Source of the DNA: Candidatus Dadabacteria bacterium RIFCSPHIGHO2_12_FULL_53_21
GTDB lineage: Bacteria > Desulfobacterota_D > UBA1144 > Nemesobacterales > UBA2774
Reading direction: 5' to 3'
DNA length: 6,633 nt
NCBI GenBank assembly: GCA_001775255.1
Contig: MFCJ01000054.1
Location: 1-6,633, forward strand
Each line of letters starts with the position of its first letter. Position 1 is the first letter of the stretch. The notes beneath the pieces were generated by a model that ran no database searches, had not been told where the DNA came from, and was given only the letters and a program-made list of their open reading frames with translations. Shown one piece after another: positions 1 through 4,776 of the stretch. Both the position numbers and the translations under genes were made by a program.

Positions 1-89
1 CTTTCAAAATATCGAATATATTGTTATACGGGATGGTCAATAGAAAGGATTCTTATTGGAGGGGAAATTTTTCCTATATGGCAGCGCAA

Positions 90-1667
90 TCAGTCCGGCC
101 GCATCTTTTCTATCGTAAGCCAGGCCGTCAGGGCGCCGAGGAATACGAGGCCGGCTGAAATCTTCATCATGCGCCTGAAAGTTCCCAGAAAGGAGTCCGA
201 TATCGCACCGCGTATCTCTTTTTTAGTCGTTTCCGGAAGGGACTCCGGAATGTCTATTGCGGCGAGCTTGATACGCTGGGAGTCTATAATCTGAATCGTC
301 TCCTCACTTAAATTGAGCATCTTGAGTTCTTTATCGAGATTGTTATTGAACCCGGAGAGAGCAAATACCCCCAGTATGGCTATCGATAGCAGCCCCGCGA
401 TCCTTCCGACGGTGTTATTTATTCCGGAGGCGACACCCGAGTGCTCGAGGTCGATGGAGCTCATCACGGTTGTTGTGAGAGGCGATATGGTTATTGCCAT
501 GCCCATGCCGAGTACGACTATGGCGGGGAAAAAGGTCGTCCAGTAGCTTCCCCCGATTCCCGGGAGAGTGAACAAGAGAAACCCCGCCCCGGCAAGCAGC
601 GTCCCGATTATCATCGGAGGCTTTGCCCCGTAATTTATCACGAGCCCGCCGGCCCACCTCGAGAACAGGAACAGCGCAAGGACGAGAGGTATAAAAGCTA
701 TGCCAACGCCCGCTGCCGAATACCCTTGAAGCTGGATGAGATTGAAGGGTATGAAAAATACGCCGCCTACCCAGGCTGCCCAGAACAACGCCGAGATAAA
801 ATTCGCGCCGCTGAAGGTCCTTGATTTAAAGAGACCGAGGGGCATCATGGGCGATGGGGCATGCGCTTCGTATAATAGAAACGAGACGAGAGCCAAGCCC
901 CCCGCCACGAAAGGTACGATTACCTTGGGGTGTCCGAATCCGGAGTTGCCGGACTCGATCAATGCGTAGACGACGCAGCCGAGGCTCATAATCGCGAGAA
1001 ATGACCCTAGAATGTCCAACTTTCCCTCACCGTTATTCTTCCTGCTTTCCGGTATCCGCCAGAAGAGGCTTGTGAGAACAGCTATGCCGATCGGAAGATT
1101 AATGAAAAAAACGAGCCGCCAGGAAACATTCTCGGCGAGCCATCCCCCGAGGATAGGACCGAGGGCGGTCGTGATGGCAGTGAACGCGGACCAAGTGCCG
1201 ATAGCCCTCCCGCGCTCAGCCTCGGTGAAAGAGATATTGATAATTGCCAGACTTCCCGGAACGAGGAGAGCACCCCCTACCCCCTGGAAAGCCCTTGCGA
1301 CTATCAAGTCCGCCGTGCTTGCGGAAAGACCGCACCAAACGGACGCACCGGTGAACAAGATTACGCCCAGCGCAAATATGCGTTTCCTTCCGAACTTGTC
1401 TCCAAGCGCGCCGCCGAACAGCATGAGCGAGGACATGAATAACGCGTATGCCTCGATTATCCACTGCATCTGGGGGATTGTAGCGTCGAGCTCTATCTGA
1501 AGCACCGGCAATACGACGTTCATGGCTGTGCTGTCGATAAATGCCATGCCTGAACCGAGTATCGTTACGAGAAGAACCCATCTTCCGGCGATTTTGCTCA
1601 CACCGAGGCTTTCCGTAACACTCTTTATAACGGCGCCCTCCGGCGTTCCTCTAGCGGATTCTCTCAT
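90..1667 (-). CDS. DHA2-family (EmrB/QacA-type) 14-TM MFS drug/proton antiporter
   Basis: Inner-membrane exporter of the major facilitator superfamily, likely pumping small hydrophobic compounds out with proton antiport. Visible motifs (numbered from the ATG at 1667) are: TM1 with GSGMAFIDSTAMNVVLP (38-54, membrane Asp45); loop 2-3 motif A GALGDKFGRKR (86-96); motif B RAFQGVGGALLVPG (125-138); and the TM5 antiporter motif C GPILGG (170-175). The 525 aa length and a large hydrophilic loop before the last helix (about 438-500) fit the 14-TM DHA2 class. Substrate cannot be read from sequence. The start is uncertain: the ATG has no Shine-Dalgarno, whereas a GTG at 1599-1601 (codon 23) follows GGAAAG and begins just before the conserved RWVLLVTILGS. 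That start would give 503 aa. It is the last of four same-strand genes, downstream of a MarR regulator, a common regulator-exporter arrangement. No partner membrane-fusion gene is in the window. Confidence 0.93.
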   Translation of the reverse strand: MRESARGTPEGAVIKSVTESLGVSKIAGRWVLLVTILGSGMAFIDSTAMNVVLPVLQIELDATIPQMQWIIEAYALFMSSLMLFGGALGDKFGRKRIFALGVILFTGASVWCGLSASTADLIVARAFQGVGGALLVPGSLAIINISFTEAERGRAIGTWSAFTAITTALGPILGGWLAENVSWRLVFFINLPIGIAVLTSLFWRIPESRKNNGEGKLDILGSFLAIMSLGCVVYALIESGNSGFGHPKVIVPFVAGGLALVSFLLYEAHAPSPMMPLGLFKSRTFSGANFISALFWAAWVGGVFFIPFNLIQLQGYSAAGVGIAFIPLVLALFLFSRWAGGLVINYGAKPPMIIGTLLAGAGFLLFTLPGIGGSYWTTFFPAIVVLGMGMAITISPLTTTVMSSIDLEHSGVASGINNTVGRIAGLLSIAILGVFALSGFNNNLDKELKMLNLSEETIQIIDSQRIKLAAIDIPESLPETTKKEIRGAISDSFLGTFRRMMKISAGLVFLGALTAWLTIEKMRPD

Positions 1668-1788
1668 TATGATATGAAACGACTGAATTTGTCATTGAAT
1701 TTATGACTGCAGGAATAGTATTCTCGGATACGGAGGAATAAAATAATCCCCAAATCAAAGTTTTGCTCCGCGCTTCAACCAGATCTGA

Positions 1789-1819
1789 GATAAGTGAGAT
1801 CAATTAATATTTACTTATC
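1789..1819. promoter_or_regulatory. Inverted repeat GATAAGT-N17-ACTTATC upstream of exporter, candidate operator
   Basis: GATAAGT (1789-1795) and ACTTATC (1813-1819) are perfect 7-base inverted arms around an AT-rich 17-base centre, 122-152 bases upstream of the exporter ATG. The arm spacing and AT-rich centre would suit a dimeric winged-helix repressor, and a MarR gene lies immediately upstream. The sequence does not match the GCATATAC motif found further right, so it would be a different specificity. Assignment as an operator is inference. Confidence 0.35.
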
Positions 1820-1840
1820 CGAAAAAATCCTTAGCCGACT

Positions 1841-1867
1841 TAATTCTACCTGCTGAAGCAGGAATTA
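1841..1867. repeat. Small stem-loop in exporter-regulator intergenic region
   Basis: CCTGC (1849-1853) pairs with GCAGG (1858-1862) around a TGAA tetraloop. The stem continues as TAATT (1841-1845) with AATTA (1863-1867) after a three-base bulge. No T-run directly follows on either strand; the nearest on the minus strand is about 12 bases beyond. It could be a weak or Rho-assisted 3' end for the regulator transcript, or a chance structure. Confidence 0.35.
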
Positions 1868-2020
1868 CATCATAAATCCCTTGTCGAACATTCCCCCGCT
1901 TAAGTTACTCAAATCGCGAGAATAAAACTAATCGGGCGCCCCAGGAGTTATTTCAATCGGAATACGCAGCCGGGTCTTATTTCCGGGCTTGCAGGAAATG
2001 AGATGCGAAATTATTGTCGG

Positions 2021-2518
2021 TCAGACAGCGGCTCCGCGGTCGAGACGGGTCAGGCTCACGAGTTCGGAAGAATTCGATATCAGAGTACTCCACTTATCGG
2101 CCCCCATAGCGTCCTTTATTCCCTGCTGGGCTTTCTTCCATAACGGATATGCTTCTTCGAGCTTTCTCCTCCCCGACTCGGTTATGACCACGATACGGGT
2201 CCTCCTGTCGTCGCCCGGCTCGATTCTTATCAATCCGCTCTTTTCCATGGGGTTGAGATTCCGGGACAGGGTCGTCCTGTCCGCGACCATCTCTTCCGAT
2301 AGCCTGGTAACGGTAATCGGCCCGTGTACCGAAGCAAGCGCCAGCAGAGTGAATTGAGTCGCCCGCAGGTTTATAGGTCTCATTGCGTTGTCGAATATCC
2401 GGGTAACTACCCTCGCCGCCTTCCTCAGGTTAAAGCAGGTGCATTCCCTGCACTCCATTATCGAATCCGGCTCTAGCTTCTCACGCCCTTGAACTTTATA
2501 TTTATACATTTTGTCCAT
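2021..2518 (-). CDS. MarR-family transcriptional regulator with N-terminal Cys triad (paralogue 1)
   Basis: A 165 aa dimeric winged-helix DNA-binding protein, probably a ligand- or redox-responsive repressor of nearby genes. Numbered from the ATG at 2518: cysteines C23, C26 and C28 (ECRECTC) lead into helix FNLRKAARVVTR. The helix-turn-helix with recognition segment ADRTTLSRNL spans about 67-97, the wing with DDRRTR about 98-117, and the C-terminal dimerisation helices about 118-158. The start at 2518 is chosen because GGAGGG lies three bases upstream. A TTG at 2536 would add six residues but has no ribosome site and would place the GGAGGG inside the gene; a third candidate is ATG 2509. The protein is about 60% identical by hand count to the regulator at 4118-4603. 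It lies between the iron-sulfur/SCP2 gene and the exporter, so either could be its target. The cysteines could sense oxidants or bind metal; this is inference. Confidence 0.92.
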   Translation of the reverse strand: MDKMYKYKVQGREKLEPDSIMECRECTCFNLRKAARVVTRIFDNAMRPINLRATQFTLLALASVHGPITVTRLSEEMVADRTTLSRNLNPMEKSGLIRIEPGDDRRTRIVVITESGRRKLEEAYPLWKKAQQGIKDAMGADKWSTLISNSSELVSLTRLDRGAAV

Positions 2519-2521
2519 AGT

Positions 2522-2527
2522 CCCTCC
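2522..2527 (-). promoter_or_regulatory. Shine-Dalgarno GGAGGG deciding the MarR start
   Basis: On the minus strand GGAGGG is followed by ACT and then ATG (2518). The three-base spacer is short but usable. The same site is 12 bases from the alternative ATG at 2509 and lies inside the extended TTG-started reading, which argues against the TTG start. Confidence 0.6.
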
Positions 2528-2542
2528 GCTGCTCAAATGAAG

Positions 2543-2579
2543 ATTTTACGCTCATTTTACTCCGTATAAAATATATGAG
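2543..2579. promoter_or_regulatory. Repeat-rich leader upstream of the 2021-2518 MarR gene
   Basis: Two direct copies of ATTTTAC start 11 bases apart (2543-2549 and 2554-2560), about one helical turn. An inverted pair CTCAT (2551-2555) and ATGAG (2575-2579) encloses an AT-rich stretch containing TATATT on the minus strand, a possible -10. The position, 25-61 bases upstream of the start, suits a promoter with an autoregulatory site. No good -35 box was found, so this is tentative. Confidence 0.3.
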
Positions 2580-2689
2580 AGCTTCGGTTATATTTTCCTG
2601 CCCCCGGCTGCCCGTCCATTTACTCCCTGGATAATAATATACTCGAAATAGGAGAAAACATGAGAATCCTGACAGGGACTGCCGTACAC

Positions 2690-4045
2690 TCAGGCCGGAA
2701 AACACCTGCCGAACGCTTTCAGTAATCTGACAGGTCCCTTAAGCCGGATCTTTCTGAGAAGGAGCGGCATAATAATACCGTGCTCCTTTCTTATAAACCC
2801 GAGCCAGGCGCTTCTCTCGGCGGTTATATGAAGGTCCGGAACGCCTCTGAGCTCCCTATGGATTTCAATCGTTCTATCCCTTATCACTACCGTCGCCAGG
2901 ACCGGCTCCCTGCCTGTAAAGGTAAAATGAAAGGTGGCGTCCACGCCCTCCGATTTATCCCTTTGAAATATCAGCTTAAGTCCGTCGAGGAATCCTGTTA
3001 TTGATTTCGGCCTTAATCCGTTCGATACCGCCTTTGCGGTTTTGTTCGGAAATCTTTTTGCCGTGTATGTCTCCGCATCCGAGTCAGGGACAACGTATAC
3101 GGTCTCCTCCTTCCCCTGCAGAGGTTTCAAGACATCGTCGAGGTATTTTTTTCGGTTTTCCAGGAACGGACTTATTACATCTTCACCGGCGGGGCAGACA
3201 GCCATACAGTAAGCGGCCTTATAATTCGCCCCGTACGAAAGGCTCTGCCACATCGAGGCGGACTCCGAATCGCTGAACCTGCCGTGATAATCTCTCGCGT
3301 CCCTGCTGTCCGCGATGCCTTCGACCCAGTTTGTAAAGCCGCCCATGAACTCACGGTAATTATGTGTATAGCAGGCCGAAAAGTTAAAGTATCCGTCAGG
3401 CGCAATCGCGCCCACAGGACACGCGGCAACACAGAGCTTGCACTCAAGGCATGGGTTGTAATCGATGGGCCGGGACTCTGATTCTATTTCCGCATCGACA
3501 AGCACGGTCCCGAGGAGTATGAAGTTCCCGAACCTCGGGTGTATCACATTCCGGTGAATACCCATGTGCCCTAATCCCGCGGCTACAGCCGCGGTCTTGT
3601 GAGACACCACCCATGTCTTTCCCGGGAAGTTACCCATCTCCATAGGAAAACCCATTGGAGGGTTAACCGCCCATATGCCGTTCTCTTCAAGAAGAGAAGC
3701 TATCCTGCGGGCGACATCATTTACCCTGTCTCCCGTATTATGGAATTCGAGGTTCGACACCGAGCGCGCCGGGCTTCGAATCGGCTCACGGTTCATTTTA
3801 CATACGAGGCTAATAAGGGACCTCGTACGGGGAAAGTGACCGAGTATCTCGTCTTTTTCACTGGTTAGCCCCGGACGGCCGATTCCCACGAACCCCGCAT
3901 CGTCGGCACCCGCTTCAAGGCATTTATCTCGCAGCCAGCCGGCATCCAGTTTGCCGGAGGGGCTCAGGATTTTCTTTACGGGTCTATCAATGTCCCGGCT
4001 CCTATAATAATTTATGACGGTCGGGTGCTCTTCCATTCTCGACAT
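2690..4045 (-). CDS. QueG/RdhA-superfamily 4Fe-4S protein fused to a C-terminal SCP2 domain
   Basis: A 451 aa two-part protein, probably cytoplasmic since no signal peptide is visible. The N-terminal part (about 33-195) resembles the corrinoid-binding fold of epoxyqueuosine reductase and reductive dehalogenases, including AAVAAGLGHMGIHRNVIHP (152-170) and a following G-rich strand. A ferredoxin module follows: C199-x2-C202-x2-C205-x3-C209-P, then C225, C280 and C284-P. The C-terminus (about 366-451) reads as an SCP2 sterol-carrier domain: ATFHFTFTG, then WLGFI, then RKIRLKG and a final AFGRCFP. This suggests a reductase whose substrate is a lipid or other hydrophobic molecule held by SCP2. 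It is not a convincing true QueG: the tRNA-binding HEAT-like end is replaced and the expected catalytic Asp is not seen. One cluster-2 ligand position is Ala277. AAGGGGG lies eight bases before the ATG. It is flanked by two paralogous MarR genes. Confidence 0.85.
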   Translation of the reverse strand: MSRMEEHPTVINYYRSRDIDRPVKKILSPSGKLDAGWLRDKCLEAGADDAGFVGIGRPGLTSEKDEILGHFPRTRSLISLVCKMNREPIRSPARSVSNLEFHNTGDRVNDVARRIASLLEENGIWAVNPPMGFPMEMGNFPGKTWVVSHKTAAVAAGLGHMGIHRNVIHPRFGNFILLGTVLVDAEIESESRPIDYNPCLECKLCVAACPVGAIAPDGYFNFSACYTHNYREFMGGFTNWVEGIADSRDARDYHGRFSDSESASMWQSLSYGANYKAAYCMAVCPAGEDVISPFLENRKKYLDDVLKPLQGKEETVYVVPDSDAETYTAKRFPNKTAKAVSNGLRPKSITGFLDGLKLIFQRDKSEGVDATFHFTFTGREPVLATVVIRDRTIEIHRELRGVPDLHITAERSAWLGFIRKEHGIIMPLLLRKIRLKGPVRLLKAFGRCFPA

Positions 4046-4053
4046 AGTTATTA

Positions 4054-4060
4054 CCCCCTT
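4054..4060 (-). promoter_or_regulatory. Ribosome binding site of the Fe-S/SCP2 gene
   Basis: AAGGGGG on the minus strand lies eight bases upstream of the ATG at 4045. It supports that ATG over the second in-frame ATG three codons later. Confidence 0.6.
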
Positions 4061-4078
4061 GCCGAACGATTGCTTTCG

Positions 4079-4096
4079 CTTAATAGGTGCATATAC
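4079..4096 (+). promoter_or_regulatory. Candidate operator copy 1 (GCATATAC motif) upstream of Fe-S/SCP2 gene
   Basis: CTTAATAGGTGCATATAC matches copy 3 (4692-4709) at 17 of 18 bases. It lies 34-51 bases upstream of the iron-sulfur gene start, in the 72-base gap after the MarR stop. It overlaps a near-palindrome TGCATATACGCA (4088-4099, 10 of 12 symmetric), and GCATATAC is followed directly by GCATATAA. A TTGAGA (4105-4110, minus strand) could be the -35 of a promoter here, but the matching -10 is poor. MarR binding is inferred. Confidence 0.55.
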
Positions 4097-4117
4097 GCAT
4101 ATAATCTCAAAATTTTT

Positions 4118-4603
4118 TTATCTCTCTTGTGTTTGATTAACCATACGAGACACCCGGGAAATCATTGCGGACCACTCATTCCGACCCATCATTTCTTTTA
4201 TTTCATCCTGCGTCTTCTTCCAGTAGGGAAAAGCCTCGGCAAGCTTCTTCCGCCCGTCATCCGTAATGCTGACGATCCGTGTACGGCGGTCGTGGCCGTC
4301 CTCCACCCTGACGAGGCCGTTCTTCTCGAGGATTTCAAGATTTCGTGCGAGCGTCGTGCGGTCAGTCAGCATTACCTCGGCAAGCTTTGATAGGACGACC
4401 GGGCCCATCGCATGGGCATGGACGAGCAAGGCGAATTGTGTACCCCTAAGACCCGTCGGCCTCATGCTGTCGTCGTAAATCTGCGTTACCACCCTTGCAG
4501 CCTTACGCAGGTTAAAGCACGTACACTCGGTGCATTCCGCTATGCTCCCCGGATCCAGGCCCGCTAACGGATTATTTTCATTCCCTTTATTGTGCTTAGT
4601 CAT
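4118..4603 (-). CDS. MarR-family transcriptional regulator with N-terminal Cys triad (paralogue 2)
   Basis: A 161 aa winged-helix regulator, probably controlling itself and the downstream iron-sulfur/SCP2 gene. Numbered from the ATG at 4603: cysteine triad C24, C27, C29 (ECTECTC) followed by FNLRKAARVVTQ. The helix-turn-helix with TDRTTLARNL spans about 68-98, the wing with HDRRTR about 99-118, and the C-terminal helix pair about 119-155. The frame is open to an ATG at 4642 (174 aa), and that ATG has GAGG upstream. However, it falls inside the 17-base spacer of a near-consensus promoter (TTGACA/TATACT, 4630-4658), so a transcript from that promoter could not contain it. The ATG at 4603, preceded by GGGGATCAGAAT, is therefore preferred and gives an N-terminus similar in length to paralogue 1. 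The stop is 72 bases before the iron-sulfur gene. The signal sensed is unknown. Confidence 0.9.
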   Translation of the reverse strand: MTKHNKGNENNPLAGLDPGSIAECTECTCFNLRKAARVVTQIYDDSMRPTGLRGTQFALLVHAHAMGPVVLSKLAEVMLTDRTTLARNLEILEKNGLVRVEDGHDRRTRIVSITDDGRKKLAEAFPYWKKTQDEIKEMMGRNEWSAMISRVSRMVNQTQER

Positions 4604-4629
4604 ATTCTGATCCCCGGCAACTAGATAGG

Positions 4630-4658
4630 AGTATATGCACATAATATCCCTCTGTCAA
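4630..4658 (-). promoter_or_regulatory. Sigma-70-type promoter of the 4118-4603 MarR gene
   Basis: The minus strand carries a perfect -35 TTGACA (4653-4658), a 17-base spacer, and -10 TATACT (4630-4635, five of six). Transcription would start near 4623, about 20 bases before the ATG at 4603. The operator-like motif (4631-4648) covers the -10 and much of the spacer, so a bound regulator would block RNA polymerase, as expected for MarR autorepression. Confidence 0.75.
4631..4648 (-). promoter_or_regulatory. Candidate operator copy 2 (GCATATAC motif) over the MarR promoter
   Basis: Read on the minus strand this is GATATTATGTGCATATAC, matching copy 1 at 14 of 18 bases with the ten-base core GTGCATATAC identical. 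It includes TATG-TG-CATA, a short near-perfect dyad. It occupies the -10 and spacer of the promoter at 4630-4658. Confidence 0.55.
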
Positions 4659-4682
4659 CGGTTTTAGTTTATGAGAAAAAAT

Positions 4683-4710
4683 TTTACTTACCTTAATAGG
4701 GGCATATACT
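4683..4710 (+). promoter_or_regulatory. Candidate coaBC promoter
   Basis: TTTACT (4683-4688, four of six to -35) and TATACT (4705-4710, five of six to -10) are separated by 16 bases. Transcription would start near 4717, leaving a leader of about 60 bases before coaBC. The -10 is embedded in operator copy 3. A second AT-rich block, TTTTATAAAA (4739-4748), has no matching -35. Confidence 0.4.
4692..4709 (+). promoter_or_regulatory. Candidate operator copy 3 (GCATATAC motif) upstream of coaBC
   Basis: CTTAATAGGGGCATATAC is identical to copy 1 at 17 of 18 bases and lies 68-85 bases upstream of the coaBC start. It overlaps the candidate coaBC -10 and sits about 69 bases from copy 2, centre to centre of the cores, in opposite orientation. 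It could serve coaBC or act as an upstream auxiliary site for the divergent MarR promoter. Confidence 0.5.
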
Positions 4711-4776
4711 ATTCGTATGTTCGGCGTGAACGGGCAGATTTTATAAAACACACTAGGTTATTCAGGGAAAAAAATT

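Larger units (their letters stand above)
1668..2020. other. 353-base intergenic region between exporter and MarR regulator
   Basis: No convincing gene lies here. The stretch is AT-rich, is the probable promoter region of the exporter, and contains two inverted repeats listed separately (1789-1819 and 1841-1867). A weak imperfect hairpin lies just past the regulator stop (1968-1974 with 1983-1989, one G-G mismatch), without a following T-run, so I do not call it a terminator. Close to the exporter ATG the minus strand reads ATGACA, 15 bases, then TATCAT, a weak promoter-like pair. If used, it would start transcription at or inside the annotated ATG and favour the downstream GTG start. Confidence 0.6.

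Noticed and set aside
63..74. GGAAA-TT-TTTCC palindrome downstream of the exporter stop, considered as terminator
   Set aside because: The loop is too small, the stem is AT-rich, and no T-run follows it on the minus strand.
78..161. Short rightward frame after GGAGGGG near the left edge
   Set aside because: Spacing from the ribosome-like site is too long and it runs antisense into the 3' end of the exporter.
441..824. Rightward open frame opposite the exporter gene
   Set aside because: Fully antisense to the well-supported exporter, with Arg/Pro/Glu-rich low-quality translation and no ribosome site.
1012..1500. Rightward open frame of 162 codons opposite the exporter
   Set aside because: Antisense shadow of a conserved membrane protein; its translation resembles no family I know.
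1989..2357. Rightward open frame opposite the first MarR gene
   Set aside because: Overlaps the MarR coding region on the other strand and shows no recognisable domain.
2690..4045. Annotation as queG (epoxyqueuosine reductase)
   Set aside because: The SCP2 tail replaces the tRNA-binding region, one cluster ligand is missing and the expected catalytic Asp is not evident.
4100..4105. Perfect TATAAT on the plus strand
   Set aside because: No suitable -35 at 16-18 bases and no gene in that direction; it is part of the AT-rich operator region.
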